Numbered from the stretch's first letter, positions 23,721-33,692 are shown. The stretch is 61,001 bases of DNA from Saprospiraceae bacterium (GCA_020437105.1 JAGQWR010000064.1:1-61001); one strand, 5' to 3'. Numbers and translations are program-made. Notes: generated by a model not told the origin, from the letters alone.

Positions 23721-24434
23721 ATGGAAAACTTAAACGGAAAAACAGCCTTGATCACAGGCGGCACTAAAGGGATCGGATACGGTATTGCAGAAGCGTTTCT
23801 ACGCGAGGGTATGCATGTAGTCATTACCGGAAGGAACGCAGAAAGCACCAATAAGGCAGCCAGTGAACTGGCTAAAATTGGCAAAGGGAAAATTCTGGGT
23901 ATCGAAGCCGATGTGCGGGATTATCAGGCACAACAGTTGGTTGTAAAAGAAACGCTGGAGACATTCGGTAGCCTGGATGTGCTGATCGCAAATGCCGGTA
24001 TTGGCCATTTTGCTACAATTGAAGAACTCAAACCGGAGCAATGGCTGGAGACCATAGACGTCAACCTCACAGGGGTGTTTTATAGTGTCAAAGCGAGCCT
24101 AGATGCGCTTAAGGCCAGCCAGGGATATATTATTACTGTTGCCAGTCTGGCAGGTACAAATTTTTTCCCGAAAGGGTCGGCCTATAATGCCTCCAAATTT
24201 GGTTTGGTCGGGTTTACGCAAGCCGTTATGTTGGATGTTCGGCAATACGGGATAAAAACGACAACTATCATGCCCGGGTCGGTAGCCACACATTTTAATA
24301 ACCACGAGCCCAATGCTGCGGATGCCTGGAAAATTCAACCGGAAGACTTGGGACAAATGACAGTAGATCTCCTTAAAATGCACCCACGAACATTGCCGAG
24401 TAAAGTAGAAGTCAGACCGACCATGCCGGGATAA
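23721..24434 (+). CDS. Short-chain dehydrogenase/reductase (SDR)
   Basis: A 237-residue classical SDR. The NAD(P)-binding TGGTKGIG is at residues ~12-19, an NAG equivalent is in IANAGIG, the Ser is in VASLAG and the catalytic Tyr/Lys in YNASK. A basic residue after strand 2 (TGRN) favours NADP. It resembles FabG-type 3-oxoacyl reductases, but no fatty-acid genes are nearby, so the substrate is open. It seems to be monocistronic. Confidence 0.9.
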   Translation: MENLNGKTALITGGTKGIGYGIAEAFLREGMHVVITGRNAESTNKAASELAKIGKGKILGIEADVRDYQAQQLVVKETLETFGSLDVLIANAGIGHFATIEELKPEQWLETIDVNLTGVFYSVKASLDALKASQGYIITVASLAGTNFFPKGSAYNASKFGLVGFTQAVMLDVRQYGIKTTTIMPGSVATHFNNHEPNAADAWKIQPEDLGQMTVDLLKMHPRTLPSKVEVRPTMPG

Positions 24435-24511
24435 ATTGGAAGTACCTTTTTTTCCAATGACATCGACCCAAAGTGTGTTCAATTGTCAGAATATTTATCT
24501 TACATTAAAGT

Positions 24512-26149
24512 ATGAAAAATTCAATTTTAAGTATAGTACCCTTTTTATTTATCCTTTTGGGTTGCCCGGCAAATAAAAAAGAAGCAGTTGTTGAAAGTGA
24601 AGTGGATTTCAACAAACCTTCCATGAGTCAGATTGTGACGGAGCGGCCGCCCAATTATCCGGGGTATGTACCAGACATAAACATTAATGAACGGGGAAAA
24701 AGCAAATTCCATACACCCACTCCGGAGCTTACTGCTCTAAAAGATATTAAGAGCGCCAAAGCTACCATAATCACGCCGCAGTTGGGTGGCTGGGACAAGG
24801 TACCCTGGGCAGATTCCAATATTGAGTATTATTTGATTACCCCGGGTGATTACGTAGGATGGGGAGAGTTGAATATTACTGTCTCCGGGCGTGCAGGAGC
24901 TCCAAAGGTGCTCATGTACTACGATCCATCAATGGGCGATAAACCAAACACTGTCGTGCATGGATATACTGCTGATAAGGCTGGATATCCGGTATTAATT
25001 GAAGGTATCCGAATCGGAACAAAATCTGAAGGAAATGCACATTGGACGATTTCCGGATTAACACTGAAGGGTAATTCATGGACAAAAGGCAGTGTTTCAG
25101 CCGGATCAGGTTTAGTTATTCTCCCAGGAGCAAAGAATATTAAGATCGTAAATTGTTTTGCGTGGAGATGGCGGGGTGCGCGCCTGTATGGTGATAATAT
25201 TGTGTTTCAGGACAATGTGGTTGGTGGCTCGCTACAAATGCGGGGCGATCATGGAGCCGTCGGGATTTTTACAACCAAAGAGGCTGGTTCCTATAACTGT
25301 CGGATTGTAGGGAATGAGATTTTTGATCAGGCTGATTTGGCAGGTGCACCGAAAGACGGAGATGAGGCTACCGAATTTGGATTTGTCAACGGACTCGTCA
25401 TTGCTGATAACGACTTGTACTGGACGGAGGAAGCCCGTTTTGATTATGGTGATGGCTTGTTATACAATTGTGGCGGTGATGGGATCGACATCAAAAACGG
25501 TTCGAACGATCCGACTAATCCGGTCCAGATTATTGGTAACCGCATTGCTTATTGTTATCCGACTCCCCCCGACAAATCCTGTGGAGATAACACGGGAAGT
25601 TATGGGCAAGCCATGATGTTGCATAAAGACCTCCGGAATACTGTTATCAAAGACAATATCTTTTATAATGTATCAGTGGGAATTGTAGCCTACAAGGATA
25701 GAAAAGGCTTTTTAACGGATAATATCGTCATTCAAAATAATCTGTTTCATACCTGCATTGAGCAAATACCGGATGTTACGGGATACGCACTTAAGGCGAC
25801 TGCTTCGAATGTAGATTTTATATGGAATACGGTTGTTGATTCCGGGCAATTTATCTCTATAACAAGAAATGGTAAATCCCGATTGGATGTTCGTGGTAAT
25901 CGTTATATCGGACCGGAAAAAGGCATGCAGAAATCTGTGAAAAGTCAAACGGTTAAGGATAATTACATTTCTCGGGAACCCGATATTCCTCTGGGTGATC
26001 TGGCGATAATCTGGCATCCACACACCGGCATGGAAACCCTGGTATTACCACATTGTGTTTTGTACAAAAAAGACCTTAATAAAATAGCAGGTAAGTATCC
26101 AAGTAGTGGCATGGATGAATATATGGCACGTGCCTGGTGGGTGGAGTGA
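24512..26149 (+). CDS. Lipoprotein with right-handed beta-helix
   Basis: A 545-residue predicted lipoprotein (lipobox ILLGC, Cys18). From about residue 140 onward it has irregular ~25-residue rungs typical of a parallel beta-helix, with repeated short segments such as WTISGLTLKGN, NIVFQDNVVGG, CRIVGNEIFD, LVIADNDLYW, VQIIGNRIAY, TVIKDNIFYN and NIVIQNNLFH. Such folds are common in polysaccharide lyases and hydrolases. No specific catalytic site could be identified, so I do not assign an enzyme class. It would sit in the periplasm or at the cell surface. Confidence 0.75.
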   Translation: MKNSILSIVPFLFILLGCPANKKEAVVESEVDFNKPSMSQIVTERPPNYPGYVPDININERGKSKFHTPTPELTALKDIKSAKATIITPQLGGWDKVPWADSNIEYYLITPGDYVGWGELNITVSGRAGAPKVLMYYDPSMGDKPNTVVHGYTADKAGYPVLIEGIRIGTKSEGNAHWTISGLTLKGNSWTKGSVSAGSGLVILPGAKNIKIVNCFAWRWRGARLYGDNIVFQDNVVGGSLQMRGDHGAVGIFTTKEAGSYNCRIVGNEIFDQADLAGAPKDGDEATEFGFVNGLVIADNDLYWTEEARFDYGDGLLYNCGGDGIDIKNGSNDPTNPVQIIGNRIAYCYPTPPDKSCGDNTGSYGQAMMLHKDLRNTVIKDNIFYNVSVGIVAYKDRKGFLTDNIVIQNNLFHTCIEQIPDVTGYALKATASNVDFIWNTVVDSGQFISITRNGKSRLDVRGNRYIGPEKGMQKSVKSQTVKDNYISREPDIPLGDLAIIWHPHTGMETLVLPHCVLYKKDLNKIAGKYPSSGMDEYMARAWWVE

Positions 26150-26153
26150 GGGT

Positions 26154-27263
26154 TCACATCTTCAGTAATTGTTTGCATATTTTTTTATCGGAGTAATTGA
26201 TTTCAATGATATAAACGCCAGCTGGTAAATCTTCAATATTGATTTGATTTGTACCACTTGTCACTTTCACTTCTATTCCTGTCTTTGTAATGATTCTAAT
26301 GTTCTGGGGTGTTGGTCCGTCTATATTTATGAAATTGCTACCTGGATTTGGATAAAATTTAATGGTTGGAATTTCCAAACTTTCAATATTGGTAGCTCCT
26401 ATATTGATCTCTCTTACACGAGATTGATTGTACTCCGTGACATAAATTTTATCGCCAGTAGTAGTAGCCGTAATTCCGTTAGGAGCCTGAAACTGACTAC
26501 TTGCAGCATTTCCGTCAACCCATCCACCTGTGCCGTTTCCGGCATAGTCGCTAACCATGCCATCCAGAGTAATCAGGTGAATAATATTATCCCCATTAGT
26601 GATATACAGAGCGCCATTATTGTACGTCATAAAACCACAAGCCCAGTTCTGCACAAGTCCATTGACATGTGCAAACCACTGCACGATAGGTGCGGATTGA
26701 TTAGGTATGACCTTGTAAATGTTGCCATCATGTGCGCTAGCCACAAATAAGGTGTCACCAGGTGTCCAGGCAATACCGATGGGGGTATTAAATAAGGGAG
26801 AATTAATATAGAGGCTGGAAATACCTGCCGGTGTAATGCGAGTCACGTTATTATTAAACTCTGTCACATACATATTGCCAAGCGGGTCAAAACTAATATC
26901 ACCCGGAAAGTACAGATTACTACAAAACACCTGATCCGACCCATCAGGAAGTACTTTGGTAATGAAACCATTTCCATTAAGTGGACGACAGGCGACATAG
27001 AGTGTATCCCCAGACGGATCAAAGGCTAAACCCGTTCCCCGGTTTAGAGTTCCTCCAGTAAGAAAAGGTGTGTCATCTATTACGCCTTGAGGCGAAATAC
27101 GGGAGATTTCAGCGTTTTCAGAAACCGTGTACACAAACCCATCAGCGTCAACGGCAACATCACCATTTGATGGCACATGAGCGAGTGTACTCACCACTAT
27201 TTGAGCAGGTAGGATAGCAGGAAAGAAATGCAGCAGGCTTAATAAAAATAGAACTCGTTTCAT
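26154..27263 (-). CDS. Secreted NHL-repeat protein with T9SS sorting tail
   Basis: A ~369-residue exported protein. The signal peptide starts at the ATG at 27263 (MKRVLFLLSLL); a further ATG five codons upstream is possible. The body has NHL-type beta-propeller repeats (GDVAVDADGFVYTVSE, TGLAFDPSGDTLYVAC, GDISFDPLGNMYVTE, IGIAWTPGDTLFVAS, NGITATTTGDKIYVTE). The final ~75 residues are a type A T9SS sorting domain (IKFYPNPGSNFINID at its start, KKICKQLLKM at its end). It is expected on the cell surface or secreted; the ligand is unknown. It converges on the beta-helix lipoprotein gene. Confidence 0.85.
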   Translation of the reverse strand: MKRVLFLLSLLHFFPAILPAQIVVSTLAHVPSNGDVAVDADGFVYTVSENAEISRISPQGVIDDTPFLTGGTLNRGTGLAFDPSGDTLYVACRPLNGNGFITKVLPDGSDQVFCSNLYFPGDISFDPLGNMYVTEFNNNVTRITPAGISSLYINSPLFNTPIGIAWTPGDTLFVASAHDGNIYKVIPNQSAPIVQWFAHVNGLVQNWACGFMTYNNGALYITNGDNIIHLITLDGMVSDYAGNGTGGWVDGNAASSQFQAPNGITATTTGDKIYVTEYNQSRVREINIGATNIESLEIPTIKFYPNPGSNFINIDGPTPQNIRIITKTGIEVKVTSGTNQINIEDLPAGVYIIEINYSDKKICKQLLKM

Positions 27264-27402
27264 TTGTAAAATTTTCATCCAAAATAAACTTATTGCAGTT
27301 GAGCTTTTTTAGTAAATGGTCTTCCTGTATAGAAACGAACACCTTGATTAAACTTAAATGAACATCCTCCGACGCTTTTTAAGCAAATTATGTAATTTAG
27401 AA

Positions 27403-27547
27403 CGTGTTTGGAATTTACACTTCGGCGTCTTAGCGGCAAGCTATCAGAGCAAAAAAATGCCCCTGCCCGCTCTTTAGATCGCTGGCAGGCAGGCCGTTCA
27501 GAATAAAATTTGTTCACTAATACATCCACAAGCAATTCCCAAACACG
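27403..27547. repeat. Candidate MITE-like element upstream of the AraC-type gene
   Basis: CGTGTTTGGAATT at 27403-27415 is inverted as AATTCCCAAACACG at 27534-27547, with one extra base in the right arm. The ~145-base interior is non-coding. The right end is only 11 bases from the start codon of the next gene, so the element should overlap its promoter. A single copy of a similar end occurs near 7208. No clear target-site duplication was seen. Confidence 0.4.
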
Positions 27548-27558
27548 ATCTTAATCTT

Positions 27559-28695
27559 ATGGAGTTAAAAATTACGGTGTGGTCATTTTTCCTGTTATTG
27601 GGATGTGCTCAGAGTTTATTACTCATTGCTGTTTTTTGTCGGAGCAAGAAAAATCGTCATGCCAGAAACCAGATACTTTGCTTGTTGCTTTTTATATTCT
27701 CAGTCATTGAATTTGACCATAGTCTTAGGTTATCAAACTTGTATTTGAATTTTCCCAACTTCCTTTACATTTCAGACGGATTATGGTTTTTAATTGCTCC
27801 AACTCTATTCTTTGTTGCCAGATTTTATGTGCAACCTCAATACCGCTTTAGATGGATTGACAGTATCCATTTAGCGCCCTTTATAGTGATGCAAATTTTG
27901 TACTTCAACCTGCTTGTAGCAAGTGGAGAAGTGAAAATTGCTGTTCTTGAATCTTTTAAAAGATCAGGAGAATACGAACTAATAACAGCTCTTTTCATTT
28001 TGGCAATGATGGTACAAATACTGATCTATATTATGGCCAGTTTGAATGAGTTCAGAAGGTATCATAAACGTTACAAGGCTATTTTTTCCGCAAATCAGCT
28101 CGGACAATTAAAGCTATTTAGAGGTATTTACAGATTTTTTCTATTTTACTTTTTGGTAGAATTTTCATTTTCCACCTTCCGGAACTTTACAAGTTTTGAA
28201 AGCAATTTGCTGGACAACTGGTCGCTTGTTGTCTGGACCTTTTTTATCTACGGAATTGGATATATAGCTATTCTGAATCCAACTTTGCTTTTGCCCCAAC
28301 TGCCAGTAACTTCTGATCAAAAGCTACCTGTACCAAATTTGAATGACAATCAGGCATTAGAACAAATTTTAGAATATATCCTATCGGAAAAACCATTTAA
28401 AAAATCTGATCTCAGCTTACCTGAACTGGCTGGTAATTTAGGATTATCAACCAATCGTACCTCTTATTTGATCAACAAGGTACATGGAACAAGTTTCTAT
28501 GATCTCATAAATACCTATAGAGTGAAAGAAGTAAAAGAGATGATTGAAACGGGATACCACAAGCAGATGTCTATAATTGGTCTCTCCCAGGAAGCTGGTT
28601 TCAGGAGCAAGGCTTCCTTCTATAAGTTCTTTAAGCGTGAATATTATAAAACACCATCTCAATTTATAGCCGAATTAGAAAGCCAGCAGCATTGA
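27559..28695 (+). CDS. Seven-transmembrane AraC-family regulator
   Basis: A 378-residue protein with about seven N-terminal transmembrane helices (between residues ~5 and ~245) and a C-terminal AraC/XylS DNA-binding domain (~275-375). The two helix-turn-helix units are visible in LSLPELAGNLGLSTNRTSYLINKVHG and MSIIGLSQEAGFRSKASFYKFFKREYYKTPSQF. This membrane-bound architecture is common in Bacteroidota and implies that a signal in or across the inner membrane controls transcription directly. The target genes are unknown; the DUF2254 gene ~200 bases downstream is one candidate. Confidence 0.92.
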   Translation: MELKITVWSFFLLLGCAQSLLLIAVFCRSKKNRHARNQILCLLLFIFSVIEFDHSLRLSNLYLNFPNFLYISDGLWFLIAPTLFFVARFYVQPQYRFRWIDSIHLAPFIVMQILYFNLLVASGEVKIAVLESFKRSGEYELITALFILAMMVQILIYIMASLNEFRRYHKRYKAIFSANQLGQLKLFRGIYRFFLFYFLVEFSFSTFRNFTSFESNLLDNWSLVVWTFFIYGIGYIAILNPTLLLPQLPVTSDQKLPVPNLNDNQALEQILEYILSEKPFKKSDLSLPELAGNLGLSTNRTSYLINKVHGTSFYDLINTYRVKEVKEMIETGYHKQMSIIGLSQEAGFRSKASFYKFFKREYYKTPSQFIAELESQQH

Positions 28696-28775
28696 TTTTG
28701 TAGCTTTTTTTAACCTAATTGTCTGTTTTTCGAACCACTTGGGCTTCCTTATGGTTCATTAAGAACATACTTGCA

Positions 28776-28805
28776 CTATAGCCCAAACCACTTTGAATCG
28801 GGTAT
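28776..28805. repeat. Dispersed ~30-bp repeat
   Basis: A sequence starting CTATAGCCCAAACCACTTT and ending TCGGGTAT. A near-identical copy is at 38617-38645 and the same core forms the inner right end of the MITE at 36789-36975. It lies 80 bases after the AraC-type gene stop. Confidence 0.6.
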
Positions 28806-28895
28806 TTCTTTTGTTGGCAAAAAAAGGAAATGCAGGTATCCAATCGGTAGCAAGCTTCTTCTATGTGAAATTATCAGGACATAATGATCTTCTAA

Positions 28896-30212
28896 ATGAA
28901 TAAAATTCTATTTAAATGGAGTGAACTAAAAGCGACTTTTTGGTTTATTCCGGTTATTATTATCATTGCATCTGTGCTACTGGCAATAAGCCTGGTGTAT
29001 GTGGATGACTTAATTAGTTTTTCGCAAGACGGCATCAGCCGATTCTTTTTTGTGCAGAGCTCAGACTCCGCCAGAAGCATTTTATCTACCATATCAGGTG
29101 CCATGATTGGTGTAGCAGGAACTGTTTTTTCCGTCACCTTGGTAGCCCTGACACTTGCCTCTTCACAATTTGGACCCAGGCTTATTAAAAACTTTATGTA
29201 TGTTCGACTCAATCAGATAGTATTGGGTTCATACGTGTCCACCTATCTCTACTGTCTGCTCGTTTTAAATGCCGTAAAAGATGGAGACGATTATACGTTC
29301 ATCCCATCCATTTCTATTCTGGTTGCAATTTTAGCTGCTGTTACCAACATCCTTTTGCTCATTATATTTATCCACCAAATCGCCACGAGCATTCAGGCAG
29401 ATAAAGTAATATCTGATATTTCAGCTTTTATCTCTAAACAACTTGAGACCTTGTTTCCTGAAAAAATGGGAGCGGAAATAGAAAGTGATAGAGGAATTGA
29501 TCACGCCTCTGCAATTGCAGGTTTTTCCAGGAGTATTTCCATAAAATCCCCTAAAAGTGGTTATTTACAATATGTTGACACGGAAACTTTGATGGAAATT
29601 ATTACTAAGAATAATGCACTGTTTGAGTTGTACTACAGACCCGGTAGGCATTTGGTGAAAGGTATTGAAATTGGATTACTCCATACGAAGGAAGATTGGG
29701 AAAAAGATGCACTTGAAAGAATTTCCAATCAATTTGTATTTGGAAAAACTAAAACATCTCAACAAGACCTTGAATACTCGATAAAGCAGATGGTGGAAAT
29801 AGCTGTTCGCGCCCTTTCACCCGGAGTGAATGACCCCTATACTGCAATTACCTGTATCGATAACCTGACGGCAACTATGTGTTATTTAGCACAGGCCAAA
29901 TTCCCTTCAAAGTACCGCTTTGATGAAGAATCGAATCTCCGAATTATTGCCGATACAGTAAATTTTCAAGGTGTTTTAGACACGGCATTCAACCAAATTC
30001 GTCAGTTTTCCGGAGGGAATACGGCCGTAATCATTCGGTTAATGGAGGCATTAATTACGATATATGGATTTGTAGAGAAAGCAAAGTACAAAAAAGCAGT
30101 AATCAGGCATGCGGAGATGGTTTTGACGATAGGCAAGGAAACAATAAAAGAAAAGAATGATATTCAAGATCTTACAAATAGATCAAAGGATATTTTACAA
30201 AAGTCGAGCTAA
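28896..30212 (+). CDS. DUF2254 membrane protein
   Basis: A 438-residue predicted inner-membrane protein of the DUF2254 family. Transmembrane helices are at about residues 12-35, 62-90, 106-125 and 130-160. The family-typical GVAGTVFSVTLVALTLASSQFGPRLIKNF segment follows helix 2. The long cytosolic C-terminal part includes RALSPGVNDPYTAITCIDNL, also a family hallmark. The function of the family is unknown. It precedes the intradiol-dioxygenase-like gene by 40 bases, so the two may be co-transcribed. Confidence 0.88.
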   Translation: MNKILFKWSELKATFWFIPVIIIIASVLLAISLVYVDDLISFSQDGISRFFFVQSSDSARSILSTISGAMIGVAGTVFSVTLVALTLASSQFGPRLIKNFMYVRLNQIVLGSYVSTYLYCLLVLNAVKDGDDYTFIPSISILVAILAAVTNILLLIIFIHQIATSIQADKVISDISAFISKQLETLFPEKMGAEIESDRGIDHASAIAGFSRSISIKSPKSGYLQYVDTETLMEIITKNNALFELYYRPGRHLVKGIEIGLLHTKEDWEKDALERISNQFVFGKTKTSQQDLEYSIKQMVEIAVRALSPGVNDPYTAITCIDNLTATMCYLAQAKFPSKYRFDEESNLRIIADTVNFQGVLDTAFNQIRQFSGGNTAVIIRLMEALITIYGFVEKAKYKKAVIRHAEMVLTIGKETIKEKNDIQDLTNRSKDILQKSS

Positions 30213-30252
30213 GTGTATCATAACCCAATTGATTTTCATGTATCAAATAAGT

Positions 30253-31395
30253 ATGAGAAATAATATCAATTTCGCCTTTGCACTAATTCTAGTTGGTCTA
30301 TTCGTTAACGCTTGCTCAATAGACAGAACAATATTACCCCTCGATAATATTGAAATTGAAACCCTGGCAGAATTTAAAAGCCTTGAATCCCAAAACCAGG
30401 TTCAAATAGCTCCTGAAAATGAGCCGGGGCAGAAATTATGGTTATGCCTGACATTAGTTTCAGCCGAGAACAAAGAGCCTTTACCTAATCAAAAAATACA
30501 TTTGTATCACACCTCTTCCGTTGGTGAATATGAGCCTTCCGATCCAACTGATGAATCGACAGCTCGATTAAATGCTTCGGTGTTTACGGATGAAAAAGGA
30601 CGAATATTTGTCAGGACAATCCTGCCAGGTGATTATGGTCGTTCAGAAGATAACAGACATATCCATACGACGGTCGAAAATGCCAGGCCTGAAGCATATG
30701 ATATTCATTTTAAGCGATACACGAGCCGAATGAGTCATAATTTTATTTCTGGGAGCTACCAGCATTTTCTGGCAGATTTGAAACAAACAGCCGATAGCAC
30801 TTTCGTGACATTTTTGACAATTGTCATAAAAAGCCCGGAAAACAATAAGGGGATATCTCATCAGCAGGAGCTTGATTGTGAATGGTGTGGCGCAAAGGAA
30901 GCCCCTGAAAATACGACATGGGAATCAACAATCGCAGATAATAGGGTAGTGGGTGAGCGACTTATTTTGGAAGGAATAATATATGAGGCGGATGGTGAAA
31001 CACCTGCTGAAAATGTGATTGTCTATGCATATCATACCAACCAGGAAGGGTTTTATGAAAAAAAAGGAAATGAAACAGGAAATGGTTTACGACACGGGTA
31101 TTTACGTGGATGGGCAAAAACAAATCGCGAAGGAAAATACCGGTTTCACACCATAAAACCGGGGCCTTACCCGAATCATTCTGAGCCTGCCCATATTCAT
31201 ATGACTTTGATGCGGGCAGAATTTGATGAATATTGGATAGATGCCACCTGGTTTAAAGGAGATAATAGAATAACTGCTGAAATGATTAATAAATCTAAAC
31301 ACATCGGTGGCAATTCAAATATTATTGAATTAACCAGGGACGAAAATGATATTTGGGTCGGAAAAAGAGATATAATTCTTAATCCCCCAAAATAG
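30253..31395 (+). CDS. Lipoprotein with two intradiol-dioxygenase-like domains
   Basis: A ~380-residue predicted lipoprotein (MRNNINFAFALILVG... lipobox LFVNAC). It holds two beta-sandwich modules of the intradiol ring-cleavage dioxygenase family. In the second, all four possible iron ligands can be proposed: Tyr in NQEGFY, Tyr in PGPYPNH and the two His of PAHIHM. The first keeps a degenerate version (LPGDYGRSEDNRHIHTTV). Canonical intradiol enzymes cleave catechols in the cytosol; an exported lipid-anchored version suggests extracytoplasmic aromatic oxidation or a binding role. An ATG at 30238 is also in frame; I prefer 30253 for the signal peptide. Confidence 0.8.
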   Translation: MRNNINFAFALILVGLFVNACSIDRTILPLDNIEIETLAEFKSLESQNQVQIAPENEPGQKLWLCLTLVSAENKEPLPNQKIHLYHTSSVGEYEPSDPTDESTARLNASVFTDEKGRIFVRTILPGDYGRSEDNRHIHTTVENARPEAYDIHFKRYTSRMSHNFISGSYQHFLADLKQTADSTFVTFLTIVIKSPENNKGISHQQELDCEWCGAKEAPENTTWESTIADNRVVGERLILEGIIYEADGETPAENVIVYAYHTNQEGFYEKKGNETGNGLRHGYLRGWAKTNREGKYRFHTIKPGPYPNHSEPAHIHMTLMRAEFDEYWIDATWFKGDNRITAEMINKSKHIGGNSNIIELTRDENDIWVGKRDIILNPPK

Positions 31396-31405
31396 TAAAG
31401 TCTTT

Positions 31406-32443
31406 TTAAGACATATTGACACCGGGGCCTCCAAAAAAACGTTCAATCATTTCTTTGTCCTGTTTTTTATATGCCTGGAAAGGTTCGGATGATCTTAGCA
31501 GTAGTTTTTTTACAGGTTTATTGACCAGCCTGGTAAAAAACCGCTGGATGCCCGGAACAGCTGCTGAAAATTGTTCGAAGTAACTGTCTATGCTATCGGA
31601 TCTAAAATGCAAAATATCCTCTAAGATTTGTCCATCTGCATAATTCCCGCAATGAAAGTTGATTTTAGCAAAGGTATTTGGCGGAAAGTCAACTTTACCC
31701 ATTCCATAAGCATCAAAGGCTCTGGTAATAAATGCTTCATAGGTCACCCGGCAACGCTCACCACCTCCCAAATTATAGGTGTTATGAACTAATTGATGTT
31801 TTTTTTCAATAGAATTTACAAAGGCTCTTGCTGTATCCTTAATCGTACAAATTTCCATTATGGTATCCAGCGGCATATGAAACATCAATTTGGAAATCTT
31901 GTGGTTGCCGATCCCCATAATTGCTGATAATCGGTAAATAGACCAGTTTAACTTACTTTCCCTAATTAAGCCTTCAGCAACTATTTTTGTTACTCCATAA
32001 ACATCTCCAACACTTGGTTTCAAAGGATCTGTTGTGTATATATCCGGATTTTTATTTCTGTCCCCATAACAGGCAACAGAAGAACTAAATAGTAAAAAAG
32101 CATTTGGAGAAACCTCTTCTAATGCGGAAATTACATTTCGAGTTCCTTCAATGTTTACCTGATTTGTACGATGTACGTCCTCATCTGCAAGCGGCGGGAT
32201 AATGGCTGCTAAATGTATAACATAATCCTGATTAAGGCAAGCACGTTTGACATCTTCCAAATTTGTGATGTTGCCATAAACCACTTTTATCCCAGTGTAA
32301 TTTTTTAGAATTTTTTTTGTTTTCTTACTCGGTCTTACAAAAACCGTAATGCTTGCAGCCGATTGAATCGAATACAATTGTTTTAAAACTTCGCGCCCAA
32401 TAGCACCGGTAGCCCCGGTAATCAGTACTGAATGTTCTTTCAT
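31406..32443 (-). CDS. NAD(P)-dependent epimerase/dehydratase family protein
   Basis: A 345-residue extended-SDR protein. The nucleotide-binding TGATGAIG is at residues ~9-16, the Asn/His region is VIHLAAIIPP, the Ser is in LFSSSVACYGD, and the Tyr/Lys pair in YGVTK. The C-terminal part is variable, ending GGPGVNMS. Such enzymes modify nucleotide sugars or act on steroid-like or other alcohols; nothing nearby indicates the substrate. It lies 37 bases downstream of argJ in the same direction and might be read through from the arg operon. Confidence 0.88.
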   Translation of the reverse strand: MKEHSVLITGATGAIGREVLKQLYSIQSAASITVFVRPSKKTKKILKNYTGIKVVYGNITNLEDVKRACLNQDYVIHLAAIIPPLADEDVHRTNQVNIEGTRNVISALEEVSPNAFLLFSSSVACYGDRNKNPDIYTTDPLKPSVGDVYGVTKIVAEGLIRESKLNWSIYRLSAIMGIGNHKISKLMFHMPLDTIMEICTIKDTARAFVNSIEKKHQLVHNTYNLGGGERCRVTYEAFITRAFDAYGMGKVDFPPNTFAKINFHCGNYADGQILEDILHFRSDSIDSYFEQFSAAVPGIQRFFTRLVNKPVKKLLLRSSEPFQAYKKQDKEMIERFFGGPGVNMS

Positions 32444-32480
32444 TCCAGGCTTATTAATTTATATCTGTATAGATACCAAT

Positions 32481-33692
32481 TTAAGTTGTATAAACAGAAT
32501 TAAATAAAACGTAATCTGTTGTCAGATCAGTACCCCAACCACAAGCAGATGCCTGGCCATTGTGTAGATCCAGTTTGATTTTAATATGCGATTCCCGAAG
32601 TAGTTTTTTCATAAAGTTTCGGTTGAATTCTGCCGGAACTCCTTTTTCCAGTACGGGGATAATATTTTCATCAGAGCCCATATACAGATCAATTTTTTCA
32701 TAATCAAAAGCGAGGCCTGCATTGCCTGCAGCACATATTATCCTGCCCCAGTTCGGATCGCGGCCATAAAGGGCGGCTTTTACAAGGGAAGAATTAGAAA
32801 TGGTTCGAATCATAGTCCGGGCATAAACTTCATTGGGTGCATTAACTATTTCATATTCTACAAACTTGGAAGCCCCCTCGCCGTCAGATACAATTTGCTT
32901 TGCCAGATGGATCATCATTTCTTCCAGATTAGTTCGGAAAGCTTCAAAGTCTTTATCATTTTCTGATTCTAGTTTTGGATTCCCTGCTTTTCCGTTTGCC
33001 AATACAGCAACCATATCGTTGGTAGAAGTATCTCCGTCAACCGTAATCATATTAAAGGTCTTGTCAACTGTTTGCTTTACCGTTTTTTGTAGTAATTCAG
33101 AACTAATGGCAGCGTCTGTAACAATAAATGCCAGCATGGTTGCCATATTTGGGTGTATCATTCCTGACCCCTTGGCAATACCACCCATATTCACCTGGTA
33201 TCCATCCACATCAAATTCAATAAAACCCTCCTTGGCAAACGTATCTGTCGTTAATATAGCATTTGCAGCAAATGATCCTGCCTGAGATTTAGAAGAAAGC
33301 TTTGTTACATTTTTTTTTATTCCTTTGACAATTTCCTCAGTGGGAAAACGCACCCCGATAACACCAGTAGAGGCCACTAATACCATTTCCTCTGCTATGC
33401 CCAACTCTGTGGCCATTGTTTTTGCCATGGCCTCCGCGCCATCCATTCCCTGCTTGCCGGTTGCGGCGTTGGCATTTCCAGAATTGATAACAATGGCCTG
33501 GATCAGTCCATCTTTTATGTGTTTTTTCGATAATGTAACGGGAGCTGCCACTACCTCATTTTGAGTGAATACCGCTGCTGCACTGGCTGGTACTTCTGAA
33601 TAGATAATCGCTAAATCTCTTCTAAGTGATTTAATTCCGGTATGTGCTCCCCAACATTTGATTCCGGTAACGTTCGTAATATTCTTTATCAT
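32481..33692 (-). CDS. argJ: Bifunctional ornithine acetyltransferase / N-acetylglutamate synthase
   Basis: ArgJ, 403 residues, normal length. It transfers the acetyl group from N-acetylornithine to glutamate, closing the acetyl cycle of arginine synthesis, and may also make N-acetylglutamate from acetyl-CoA. Conserved segments are INSGNANAATG, VASTGVIG, AILTTDTF and the self-cleavage motif HPNMATMLAF, where the nucleophile would be Thr185 (cleavage after Ala184). RDPNWGRI near the C terminus is also typical. It is the last gene of the leftward argB-argD-argC-argJ operon. Confidence 0.95.
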   Translation of the reverse strand: MIKNITNVTGIKCWGAHTGIKSLRRDLAIIYSEVPASAAAVFTQNEVVAAPVTLSKKHIKDGLIQAIVINSGNANAATGKQGMDGAEAMAKTMATELGIAEEMVLVASTGVIGVRFPTEEIVKGIKKNVTKLSSKSQAGSFAANAILTTDTFAKEGFIEFDVDGYQVNMGGIAKGSGMIHPNMATMLAFIVTDAAISSELLQKTVKQTVDKTFNMITVDGDTSTNDMVAVLANGKAGNPKLESENDKDFEAFRTNLEEMMIHLAKQIVSDGEGASKFVEYEIVNAPNEVYARTMIRTISNSSLVKAALYGRDPNWGRIICAAGNAGLAFDYEKIDLYMGSDENIIPVLEKGVPAEFNRNFMKKLLRESHIKIKLDLHNGQASACGWGTDLTTDYVLFNSVYTT

